Assembly (NCBI GenBank): GCA_037042185.1
Contig: JAXQJY010000033.1
Span: 3,720,001-3,784,000, forward strand
Source: Sordariomycetes sp. S80-01Y
Taxonomy: Eukaryota; Ascomycota; Sordariomycetes
Reading direction: 5' to 3'
Length of the DNA: 64,000 bases
A program made the translations under genes and the position numbers. Under the pieces are notes generated by a model, which did not search any database, was not told where the DNA came from, and saw only the letters and a list, made by a program, of their open reading frames with translations. Shown one piece after another: positions 1-9,654 of this stretch; position 1 is the first letter of the stretch; each line of letters opens with the position of its first letter.

Positions 1-160
1 GTGTCTCGTCCAATGAGACGCGGCGAGTTGTCTCGAACCACCCCACATTTTCCAACGACCACCTTTTGGATCTCACTCACCTTTCTTTGTTTTTGTCGCC
101 CTGTCGGTTTACGCTCTTTACCTTTTCTTCAACGCATCTCCTTTAAGAGGCCCCATTAGG

Positions 161-1507
161 ATGTTGACCTCTGGACTCACACGGGCGGCGATGCGGGGTC
201 GGGCCCTGCCCTCGTGCGTCCGCGCCCTCGCCACGGCATCTTCGCCCGTCTCACCCACGGCGCGCCAGCACAAGGTCGTGGTGGTGGGCTCCGGGACGGC
301 CGGCCTGTCCATCTCGCACCAGCTGCTCAACACGTCGCGCTTCTCGCCGCAGGACATCGCCATCGTCGACCCCGCCGAGTGGCACCACTACCAGCCTGGC
401 TGGACGCTGGTGGGCGGCGGTCTCAAGACCAAGCAGGAGCTGCGCAGGCCGGTGAAGGAGCTGGTCGACGAGAAGATGAGGCTCTACCAGGACGAAGTTA
501 GCGGGTTCGAGCCTGAGCAGAATGAGATTGTGCTGGGTAACGGGGAGCGGGTGGCCTACGAGCACCTGGTTGTTGCGCCGGGTGTCAAGGTTGACTTCAA
601 CTCTGTGAAGGGACTCCCCGAGGCGCTGGCTGACGAGGCGAGGAACGTCTCCTCCATCTACGGATATGACAGCGTGGACAAGGTCTACAGGACCATCGAG
701 AGGACAAGCAAGGGAAATGCCATCTTCACGCAACCCGCCGGCGCCATCAAGTGCGCCGGCGCGCCGCAGAAGATCATGTGGCTCGCCCTGGACCACTGGA
801 AGCAGACTGGGGATTACGTCCCCGGCAACCCGGGCGCGTCCAACGTCAAGATCAGCTTCGCGTCAGGCCTGGGCGGCATGTTTGCCGTGCCGAAGTACGC
901 CGCCAAGCTGGAGCAGCTGAGGAAGGAGAGGGGCGTGGAGGGGCTCTTCTTCCACGACCTGGTGTCCATCGACGGCAGCGAGGCCACCTTTGCCCGGCCG
1001 GACGGGCAGGACAAGGTGGTGCGCAGGTTCGACCTCCTGCACGTCACGCCCAAGATGGGCCCGCACGCCTTCGTCAAGAACAGCAAGATCGCCAACGAGG
1101 CCGGCTACGTCGACGTGGACGACAACACGGCCCAGCACAGAAAGTATCCCAACATCTGGTCGTCGGGCGACGCCTCGTCGCTGCCCACCTCCAAGACCGC
1201 CGCGGCCGTCACGGCGCAGGCGCCCGTCATCGTCAACAACATCCTGGCGACCATGGATGGGAAGCCCGTCGACGGCGGCTACGACGGCTACACGAGCTGT
1301 CCGCTGCTGACCGAGTACGGAAAGGTGCTGCTGGCCGAGTTCAAGTACGGCGGGCAGCCCAAGGAGACGTTTGGGGAGTGGTTCGGGCTGGACCAGGCGG
1401 AGCCGAGGAGGTCGTTCTACCACCTGAAGAAGGATTTCTTCCCGTGGGTGTACTACAACAACATGGTGAAGGGCACCTGGGGCGGTCCCAAGGGGTGGTT
1501 GAACTAG
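161..1507 (+). CDS. hmt2: Sulfide:quinone oxidoreductase, mitochondrial
   Basis: Single-exon gene for a 448-residue flavoprotein that oxidises sulfide and passes electrons to ubiquinone in the mitochondrial inner membrane (known for the SQR/Hmt2 family). Visible: an Arg/Ala/Ser-rich N-terminus of about 35 residues that looks like a mitochondrial presequence; a dinucleotide-binding loop GSGTAG at residues 43-48; the family stretch WHHYQPGWTLVGGG near 75-88; and a CAGAPQK motif with Cys198, a candidate redox cysteine. A second conserved cysteine lies in YTSCPLL near the C-terminus. The length is usual for eukaryotic SQR and no intron is needed. The start is the first ATG of the frame, directly followed by the presequence. 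The gene stands alone, with a 4 kb gap downstream. The symbol follows the fission yeast orthologue. Confidence 0.93.
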   Translation: MLTSGLTRAAMRGRALPSCVRALATASSPVSPTARQHKVVVVGSGTAGLSISHQLLNTSRFSPQDIAIVDPAEWHHYQPGWTLVGGGLKTKQELRRPVKELVDEKMRLYQDEVSGFEPEQNEIVLGNGERVAYEHLVVAPGVKVDFNSVKGLPEALADEARNVSSIYGYDSVDKVYRTIERTSKGNAIFTQPAGAIKCAGAPQKIMWLALDHWKQTGDYVPGNPGASNVKISFASGLGGMFAVPKYAAKLEQLRKERGVEGLFFHDLVSIDGSEATFARPDGQDKVVRRFDLLHVTPKMGPHAFVKNSKIANEAGYVDVDDNTAQHRKYPNIWSSGDASSLPTSKTAAAVTAQAPVIVNNILATMDGKPVDGGYDGYTSCPLLTEYGKVLLAEFKYGGQPKETFGEWFGLDQAEPRRSFYHLKKDFFPWVYYNNMVKGTWGGPKGWLN

Positions 1508-3010
1508 AGACGAGTCATGAATAGACACCTTAGATTCCCCATAAGACTGATTGGCTGATTGTGGCCGCATTGAAATGGCCTCCGGATCCGACGCTGGAGC
1601 TATCGCGGCTCGTGCAGATGCGAAGTCGATACGACAGTTACCTTTAACAGCTCAGCTGAGCATCCATGTCGATGTATGTAAGTGCCTCTCGAGCGCGGGG
1701 CGGTAACACCAAAGCGCCACACTGCATGGCGGGATCCTCGGCGCCCAATATGCATAGACACCGTCGCTAACTCATGCGAATCTCCAGAAGAGGCATGCTG
1801 AATACCATGATATGATCCAGCGCCGTGCGCGGACTGACGGCGTGGCTGCATGGCGTAGGAGTCAGGTGAGCAGCTGGTCAGAGTGAGACGGGCTCCCTCG
1901 TGGGGCCGCACGCAGCGACGCGCAGCATGCGAAAAGCTTCGGGTTGCCAGATGCGCAGAAAAGCACAGGGCCAGTCGTAAGCACGTACGTCCCCGGGATG
2001 ATGCTGAGGTGTTTTGGGTGGCTGGCGCGGTGAGGGGGATGACTCGTCGTCGGCAGTTGAGGCTCAACTGGATACGACTCTCAAGCACAGCCCGGGGTGG
2101 ACGCCGGGCGGTGGTTGGCCAGGAGGAGTCGACATGTCGGCTTGGGGGGGTCAAGATGGCAGCCAACGGGATGCAGGCGACTGCACGATGGGAAAAAGTT
2201 GGTCTGCTGGCTCTGGTTGGTCGGCCATCCACGGAGCAGGCAGAAGGCGTTGATGTCTGTACTCGAATGCGGTGAGTTTTGACAGAGCTGGGAGGTAGTT
2301 AGTGCCACCCTGAGACGCCAGCCTGAGATGCCAGGCTCACCGCAAGGGTGGCGAGGGGAAGAGACTCATGTCGAGAAGCAGGCAAATCGCTCAACGATAG
2401 CATGAGAGAATTCACGTCTCGGCAAGTGCTCGATGCGGAAATCCTTGCCAGCGAAGGCCCCGTCTGCCATCCGTCGAGGGGTTGTTGAACGGGTAATTCT
2501 GTACTCCGTAAGCGGCCTGATAAGACGCGGGCCCTAAGCACCACCGTTTTGCAAATCCGAGGTCATCATTCTCGGGTCCGAGGGTCTGACACGCCATAGC
2601 ACCAAGTCGTGTCAAGGTCGACGCAAAAGTGCAAGCCTTTGGATGTCGACGTCGCTTGGGTGCTGACATGGCCTGGTGGGAGTGTGGCAGAAGCTGCAGG
2701 GGTGTGCCGTGATGGGGGGTGACAGGGGTGGCAAGCTGCAGGCTCGTAGGGCTGAAGGTCCTCCCTCAGCGATGGGTCCTGCAGGCGGGTGCCGCGACTT
2801 TTGGGGTTGGAGGAAGGTCGAGTCGAGGCGCGCAGCCTTCGGTTATCACGATTCCAGGGGGATGATTCGGAAGAGGGCTCCAATCGTCATCGTGTCGCGC
2901 TCGCTCGACGCTCGGTTCGGACTTGTAGGCCGAAGGGAAATGCCCTTGCTGCTGGAAGGACAAGGTACCGGTACTTGACGGTGCAGGCAGCAAACCGCGA
3001 TCAGCATCGC

Positions 3011-3039
3011 TGGCACTGGCACTGGCACTGGCACTGGCC
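3011..3039. repeat. Hexanucleotide repeat (TGGCAC)n
   Basis: Nearly five uninterrupted copies of the 6-bp unit TGGCAC in intergenic DNA. An ordinary microsatellite; no gene is attached to it. Confidence 0.9.
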
Positions 3040-4251
3040 ATCGAGCTGGATGATTAGCCACGGCGCACGACCCTCCTTCAATAAGGCACGCCAGCCCATG
3101 ACTTAATGTTGAGCTATTGCCCAGTAGTCGATTTCCTGAAGGAGGCGAACTCTGCGTTGGGGGTCGAGCAGATGGGAGCTGAGGACCCGCTCTTTTCTGC
3201 GGAGTCGGCAGCCATCCAGAAGCGTTGAGAGGCTGGCGCCATGTCATGCCGGTGCGCGTCCAGCTGAACCGGGATTTGAGATTCCTGTTGCTCATCTCAT
3301 AGATCTATGCGATGCAACGTCGCCGGCGCAGATCTCTGCGCGCCGCTCGTCTGTGCGATATTCTTCGGGAACTGGGCTCGCACGCACAATTCAGTAGTCG
3401 CAGCAGCAGCAGCGCTCGGCACGGGCCTCGTGAAGCGCGCTGCGGATGCGGGCGCGGCTCGTTCCAGGTGAGATGGTGAGATGCGCTGATGCCCAGGCAT
3501 CAAGCAGGTCGTTTCACGCCGCACAAAGCGGAAGGTACGGGCTTGCGGCTGCCACGGTGTCCGACGCCTTCAATTCCTTCGAATGTCAAGAAATGACGGC
3601 ATCTGATGCCAGAGGGTGCTGCAGCAGCGGCCATGCAGGACATCGAAGCCAGCGCTGCATTTAGCAGCAGCTGCCAGTGGAGGAGGAGCGCCGTCTCTGC
3701 CACTAAAATAACACGGAATTGCCTATCCCAGGCGTGGGCTACTTACTATACCTAGACAAGTGACAAAGTACAAACAACCTAGCCTGCCAGTGCTGCCCCG
3801 CGCGACGCTCACATCAGCAGCGGTCTCGAAATCCACGTCCCTTCATCCAGTCTAGCCTAGCGCTTGCGCCCCTCGTGACCACGATTCGACGGAATTGGAC
3901 ATGGCCGCGTCAAGCCAACAGAGCCGGCCGCGTCGTGCGAGCCGGCGAATGAAGGACGGACGGATGCGTCTGGCGCGACGGGGTCAATGTGCTGGGCTGT
4001 TGGGGCGGGAGCCTCGATCCAGGCGTGTGGTGCCGAGCGGTGCGGCTGCCAAGGCCCAAGGCGACGCCGCGACGCCGCGACGCCCACACGCGACAAGTTG
4101 AAAAGCGACGCATCATCCTTCGCCTCGCCGCTGTCGGCACGAGTCGAAACACGAGGCTGTGCCTTGTCGCAGCGCCGCGAGCGCCCAGGCCGGGCCTCAG
4201 AAGGCCACTGCAGGTCGCTGGGGGGTGAAGACCAAGGCTGACTGCATGGGT

Positions 4252-4284
4252 GGTTCCCTGGCGGGTTCCCTGGCGGGTTCCCTG
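4252..4284. repeat. 12-bp tandem repeat, 2.75 copies
   Basis: The unit GGTTCCCTGGCG is repeated head to tail without mismatch. Intergenic; no associated coding sequence. Confidence 0.85.
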
Positions 4285-4466
4285 CCCGGCAGAGGCAGAG
4301 GCAGAAACAGAGGCTGCTGCACATGGCCAGTGCAACGCCTGCAGGTGCAGGTGCTGCTGCTGCTTTGACGCTGCTGCAACCAGGGCCAGGATCGGGGATC
4401 ACATCACCTTGTTTGTTCTCGATGGCCAAACCTGAAATTGAATTTGAAGAGCAGCACAGACGCCGA

Positions 4467-4467
<1 letters not shown>

Positions 4468-4500
<33 letters not shown>
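4468..4500. repeat. Hexanucleotide repeat (GCAGAC)n
   Basis: Five and a half perfect copies of GCAGAC. Every frame through it reads as a dipeptide repeat (Asp-Ala on the plus strand, Ser-Ala on the minus strand), which explains the open but meaningless frames around it. Confidence 0.9.
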
Positions 4501-4502
<2 letters not shown>

Positions 4503-5518
4503 CGGGACTCGGCGGCGCCACAGCTGGAGCGATTCCGTCTTGGGCTCCCCTGGACCAACTAGAATACACGGGCGCTGTGCCCTGCTGCCGGTTGACGTCG
4601 AGCCGGCCGGGCTCACAGCTGAAACCACTGTCCCCCAAGCTGAATGGCGCCGGGGGGGCGAGTCAAAGCCCAAGCTGCAGTGCAGGTTCCAGCTCTATTC
4701 AGACTTCTCGAAGCGCATGACGCCCGTCTAGCGCACCACAAGAATTCCAGCCTCTTCCTCCCTGCTTGGACTCGACGGTGCACTGAGTAAGTCAGGGCAG
4801 GTCTGACTTTTTTTCAGTCTTCGCCTGCGCTGCTTTAAGTTGGCGGGCTCGTCGACGGCTGCGAGCTACTTTAACCACCTCTTCCTTCGTTTCATCCTGG
4901 CAGCACCTTGGAATTCGGCCCCGGACACGCTGCGACGCACTCGGACAGGATACCTTACCTTACCTTGCCTACCACCCCTCGTCGTGTCTCACCTGCTGCT
5001 CCCCCCACAGCCCCGGAAGACCCTTCGCCCTCGTTGCCCTGTCGCCCAGTCGCCCTGTCGCCCAGCACAAGTCGCACCGTCTCGCGCTTCTGGCAGACGT
5101 CGAATGTCTCATTGAGCCGTCATCTGCCGGGATTCCTCGCTGCCAATTGAGCCTGCCCCTGCATGCCTGTTCAGGCAATTCAACTGTCATCTCACCAGGC
5201 GATCCTCCAGCCCTAGCACCTTGAATCACCCGAGCGCGCGCCGGACCTCGCGGCCTGTTTCTCTTTCAGCACACGAAGCTCGCTCTTCCGGGAGCCTGAC
5301 CGACCTGCCCTTTTTCTTGGGAGAGGTACCGGGTACGCCGCATCACGGGCCAGCATACGAGTCAACGGGTGCCGTCTTACAGCAGGGCCGCAAGTACAGA
5401 GACTTAGCGCGGCTGATCATCCCTGGCTGACACCAAGCGCCGCGCGAGGGCACCCATCTCCAGTCCCACAGCGCTTGCTGGTACGGTACTGTGCGGTACG
5501 AGTACCAAGCCCACAGCC

Positions 5519-6400
5519 ATGCCCCCTACCACCAACGCCGGGTCCGATGCCGACTACTTGAACGCCCAGCCGCCCGCTCGCGCTGCTCTCCAGGGTGGTC
5601 TCTCCATCTTCGCTGCCGTTGTCGTCTTGCGATTGTGCATTCGTCGGTACCAGCGGTGGAGATCCACTAGAACGACTCAAACTCAGCCTCAACCCAATGA
5701 GCACAACGCCCTTCACTGGACCATGAGCGAGAAGGACAGCGGCATTGACAAGATTGGAGGAAGCCACCAGAAACACGACAGCAAGATGGAGTTCCAGGAC
5801 GAGCATCCCGGCGACCACCGGCGCCATCACACCGGCGCCGATGCCATGCTCCGAAACTTGATTTCTCGGCCGCCTCCCGCCCCGCCGTTGACACCTCCGG
5901 AGCTGAGCTCCACCGTCTTCACCCTCCAAGGACATCCCAACGGTCATGAGAATTTCTTTGATCAGCCAAATCCGGACTACACGTCCCCGCCGACGTCAAG
6001 CTCAGACTCGAGGCCAAGCACCAACACAACGGCAACGTCTCTCCCCCGAAGGCTCTCCTATCAGAAGACGATACCCATCGGGGTCCCGGTGTCGAGGCAG
6101 TCTTCGGCTTCTGAGTCCGATCTGTATTTTGCGCCGAGCTCCTTCCCTTCGGCAAGTCCGCTGTTGCCGCCCGCGCCTACGGGCTTGTCGGATTCCAGCC
6201 CTGACCCGGCATCTCCTGATCGTCGGGAGATCAACGTTCACGGGGAGATCATCGGCGTTCTGGACAGCAACGGCCACGGGTGGAGCAGGCATACTCGAGT
6301 CTACGGCGGCGGCGTGTGCCTGGCATGCGCCCACGCAGGTCGACAACATGGCGAAGGAGGGTTTTACGGGCCAAATGTTCTTCCTGAGGAGATGCGCTGA
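5519..6400 (+). CDS. Conserved fungal one-span membrane protein of unknown function
   Basis: Intronless, 293 residues. One hydrophobic segment at about residues 24-42 is followed by a basic stretch (RRYQRWR), suggesting a signal anchor with most of the chain in the cytosol. The middle is low-complexity (Ser, Pro, Thr). The last 50 residues are compact and look conserved: HTRVYGGGVCLACAHAG, then GGFYGPNV and PEEMR. From memory, similar tails (RHTRVYGGGVCLAC) occur in uncharacterised filamentous-ascomycete proteins. I know no function for it. The CLAC cysteine pair could bind metal or be palmitoylated, but that is speculation. The ATG has a reasonable context and is the first in frame; two small upstream ORFs precede it. 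Confidence 0.75.
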   Translation: MPPTTNAGSDADYLNAQPPARAALQGGLSIFAAVVVLRLCIRRYQRWRSTRTTQTQPQPNEHNALHWTMSEKDSGIDKIGGSHQKHDSKMEFQDEHPGDHRRHHTGADAMLRNLISRPPPAPPLTPPELSSTVFTLQGHPNGHENFFDQPNPDYTSPPTSSSDSRPSTNTTATSLPRRLSYQKTIPIGVPVSRQSSASESDLYFAPSSFPSASPLLPPAPTGLSDSSPDPASPDRREINVHGEIIGVLDSNGHGWSRHTRVYGGGVCLACAHAGRQHGEGGFYGPNVLPEEMR

Positions 6401-8625
6401 GCCCAGCGGCAACGGGGATGATGGCGACGACGGTGAAAAGAGACATGCCCTCGCGGGCCAGGATCATGACATGAGAAATGACCTCTATGAGCGATTCGCT
6501 TCTACGCGGCTCACCCGTTCGTTGGAATGGCCGCGCCTTTATTTCCTAAACTGTTCGATTTTCGTTCTTGCAAATACACTTTGGTTCTCAGGTCCTCCAG
6601 TCGGGGGTAGGGTTGCATTGCGAGATAAGTCTGTCCTTTCGAATAATACACACATACTCGATTCTTTGCCTCCATCGCTGAATACTGAATTCTTGGCCAT
6701 TCGCTGTGCTTGTGTTTTGCTTCTTCGGACGCCTGGTTGGTTCTCCTACTTTTTGACCACCGACTCTTCCCTATCTATCGCTTCTAGATAGCCCGCTGTG
6801 CAACATCCTTTGCAGACACATCGACAATGACCGAAGCGCCACGCTTCCACCCGGAAGAGTATCTGGTTATTTGAGGAAATTCGCCACCGGATGCTAGGAT
6901 TCCTTCTCGAAAGACTGGGCATCCTTCGCATCCGCGGTCAGCCTTGTGGAGGCGGACGACTCCTCTGCACCTTCGCGCGATTCGTCACCTCGTAAGCCAT
7001 CGTCCGAGCTACCCTACCTAGGTACTCCTCACCAGCTAGTACTATCGCGGTGCCCCACCTCGCTGTAGGCCTGCGCGTTTGATGTTCCCCCCCTCCAAAG
7101 GTACAGGTACATTCAAAAAGTCATCGTGCATGCATTCTGGAGGGAAGTGAGGCGGAGCCTTCCCGCGACTCTCCCGCTGCGCGGCCAATGCAGGCCCGTC
7201 ACGCAAGAAAGGCCCTGCAGCTCGCCGCGCGCTCCGTGGGCGTCTATCATGCCCCCTCCCCTCCTCATCCTCCTCACGCATCAGCCGCGCGAGGATGAGG
7301 CACAGAAGCCGGTTAGCCTACCTCTTCCCTCCTCCCCACGGGGGCTTCTTTATCGCCTCTGGCGGGAAGTGTGGCCTTTGGGCTTCTAGGACGACGATCG
7401 ACGCGCGTTTGGGGGCTGTGAGGGGCTGGTGGGCTGTGCAAGGCTGAACGGGAACGGGAGGGGAGGATACCTGCAGCCGAAGTGAAGGGCCAGGTGTTGG
7501 AGGGATACGGTACGTGTCACAGGCGGGGAAGAGATAGCCGACGAGGTGCTGAGTGGATGTTGACGGGAGGGAGCTCTCCAAAAGGGGGAAGAGGCTGGGG
7601 ATCATGAAATCCCTCCGTCACTGGTAATCAGTCTGAGTAATTTGGGGTTCGCTAGATGGCATGTAAGCTGAAGAGAATAGCAGTGACAGCAATGCCGTTC
7701 CAAGTGCTGTCGTCGAAGCGGACGTGATGAACGCCTCCAACATCGCCGTAAGCTACTCCTCACCACTTCGGAGCTCATCACGCCAGGGAGAGCTGTACCT
7801 CCAAACGGAGAAGGCTGGGGGGATCATTTCCTACACTCGCCGTTTTCTGGGGTAGCATCGACGGGCAGACGGAGTGCATGCATGTCAGCCGCACGACGCG
7901 GGTGATCGTTGTGATGCTACACGTGGACATCTTTGGGGCAGGCGACTGGTGGTTCGAGGAGGGCTTGGGCTTGGTGGTCTGGAAGAGACGCGGGGTTTTT
8001 GGCTGTTGTATATGGGTAATGTTGGTTGTTCGTGGTGTTGGTGCTGTGAAAGGGCAGTGGACAGGTCGATACCCGGCTCTTTGGTGTTGGGTGAAATCCT
8101 TCCGCGCCAGGATGTTTGTGTGAGCTAGTGGAGATCATCGTAGCTTGACAGGGCATTCCATTGACTCGGATATGATATTCTCTGAAAACGTATTTCTACA
8201 CAAGCCAGATCTTTACTGCCAGAAATCAAGACCACGGTGGAATAGAAAGCAGTGACAGGGGCTGTGGAAGAAACGACATCGGCATCGGGCAGAAAGGTCC
8301 GAACCTAGTTTTGCCGCCACACTGATGGCTGGTCCGGGGTAAGGTGTTATTGCCTTTTGCATTCCCGATATTGCAGATACTTCCTATGTATTGTCTTGGT
8401 ATTGGTACCCGATCAGTGGCAGGCTGCTTTGGGAGGCAAGCGTACTTGCCATGCGCCCCCGTAGGGGAGACTGGGATATAGGGTAACGAACATCGGAAGC
8501 GCATTGATGGCGACTTTTACACTAGGTGCCGAGTAGCTGAAATTGTAGTGGAACAGGTCACGTAGGGCCAGAGAAGAAATGTGTTCATATCGTATTTACT
8601 CGGCGTGAGGAACTCGAACCCGGCA
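6401..8625. other. Intergenic region, 2.2 kb
   Basis: Probable 3' end of the upstream gene, then AT-richer DNA with no supported gene. Short frames on both strands around 7042-7605 and 7874-8156 are Pro/Ser- or Trp/Gly-rich and carry no recognisable motif. Confidence 0.55.
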
Positions 8626-9573
8626 TCAGTAGACCACAGGCCAGCCGTCCTCGTAGCGCACCAGGTTGATGCCCAGCTGCGCAACATTCTGCGCGTTGTA
8701 GTAATGGTAGACCAGCACATCCCCATCCGAGTCCGTGAACACAGCAGGGTGTCCCGGTCCGTAGATGTCGCCGTGACTGGCCAGCATCTCCGTGCCCCCG
8801 CCGTTCATCATGTCGACCCCGTTCCTGTCCACGTAGGGACCCTCTACGGCGGTGCTCCGCCCAACCATGGTCCTGTACGTGCTGGCTGCTCCGTTGCAGC
8901 AGCGGTCGAAGGAGAGCCACAGGTAGTAGTAGTCGCCGTTGCGGTGGATGTAGGGCGCCTCAAGCTCGCCGCCGTTGGCAGGGCGCGATGCGATGGAGAT
9001 GAGGTCGCTGTTGGCGGGCTTGCCGGTCGCGGGGTCCACAGCGACGAGCTTGATCCCGGACCAGAAGGAGCCAAAGGAGAGCCACCAGCGTCCGTCGGCA
9101 TCGACGAGGAGGTGCGGATCGATGCAGTTGTAGTTGCTGTTGGCGTTGGACTCGATCACGAGACCTTGGTCGGTCCATGAGCCGGATTCACCTGTTGCGC
9201 TTGTGGCGAGGAAGATGGCCGAGACGGACGTTCCGAACGTCGAGGCCGAGTAGTATAGGTAGTACTGCCCGTTCTGGTACGAGATGTCAGGCGCCCAAAG
9301 GTTGAGGGCGCCACCAGTGTAAGGCGTCGTCCAGGGGGCGCCACCTGGGAAGGCCGCGCCGGCGTCGGTCCATGTTGTGCGGTCGGTTGAGGTCTTGAGG
9401 CCGACGTTGTCGGCCGTGAAGGCGGCGAGATAGGTGCCTTCAGGGGTCTTGACCACGGTTGGGTCGTGAATGAAGGTATCGCCGTTGACGGGGCCTGGGT
9501 TGGGGTATTGTCCCTGTACGGTGGTTACCACCGCAGCCAAGGCGATTGTGAGGAGTTGTTGGAGAGAATGCAT
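8626..9573 (-). CDS. Secreted arabinan endo-1,5-alpha-L-arabinosidase, GH43
   Basis: Intronless, 315 residues. It hydrolyses the 1,5-linked arabinan side chains of pectin outside the cell. A signal peptide ends near residue 21 (VQG before QYPNP). The five-bladed propeller carries the three GH43 catalytic acids in the expected places: Asp37 in IHDP (base), Asp152 in IDPHLL (pKa modulator) and Glu205 in ELEAPYI (acid). The FDRCCNG stretch after blade three is typical of fungal endo-arabinanases. The length is normal for a single-domain enzyme with no carbohydrate-binding module. A TATA-like box lies about 75 bp upstream. It fits with the pectate lyase elsewhere in this window as a pectin-degrading gene. 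The exact linkage preference cannot be read from sequence. Confidence 0.93.
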   Translation of the reverse strand: MHSLQQLLTIALAAVVTTVQGQYPNPGPVNGDTFIHDPTVVKTPEGTYLAAFTADNVGLKTSTDRTTWTDAGAAFPGGAPWTTPYTGGALNLWAPDISYQNGQYYLYYSASTFGTSVSAIFLATSATGESGSWTDQGLVIESNANSNYNCIDPHLLVDADGRWWLSFGSFWSGIKLVAVDPATGKPANSDLISIASRPANGGELEAPYIHRNGDYYYLWLSFDRCCNGAASTYRTMVGRSTAVEGPYVDRNGVDMMNGGGTEMLASHGDIYGPGHPAVFTDSDGDVLVYHYYNAQNVAQLGINLVRYEDGWPVVY

Positions 9574-9647
9574 TTTTTATATCTGGCAACGAGATATCGG
9601 TATTTAAGCCACATCGAGGTTGTTTCATTGTTGCGAATATGGCCGTC

Positions 9648-9654
9648 TTATATA
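9648..9654 (-). promoter_or_regulatory. TATA-like box of the GH43 gene
   Basis: TATATAA on the minus strand, 75 bp before the ATG of the GH43 gene; spacing fits a short leader. Confidence 0.5.

Larger units (their letters stand above)
1508..5518. other. Intergenic region, 4 kb, with short tandem repeats
   Basis: No credible gene seen. Open frames here are low-complexity or biased (Arg/Ser/Pro-rich) and lack family motifs. The region holds three short tandem repeats, listed separately. The last 0.7 kb before 5519 is pyrimidine-rich and probably the promoter and leader of the next gene; two small upstream ORFs lie at about 5102 and 5163-5216. Confidence 0.6.

Noticed and set aside
1600-2232. 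210-codon minus-strand frame
   Set aside because: Arg/Ser/Pro-rich with no domain; no splice sites or promoter pattern; likely chance in GC-rich DNA.
3857-4558. 233-codon minus-strand frame
   Set aside because: Runs through a hexanucleotide repeat that yields RLRLRL-type sequence; low complexity only.
8600-8626. tRNA B-box-like GGTTCGAG on the minus strand next to the GH43 stop
   Set aside because: The flanking bases cannot form a T-arm stem and no A-box or acceptor pairing is present.
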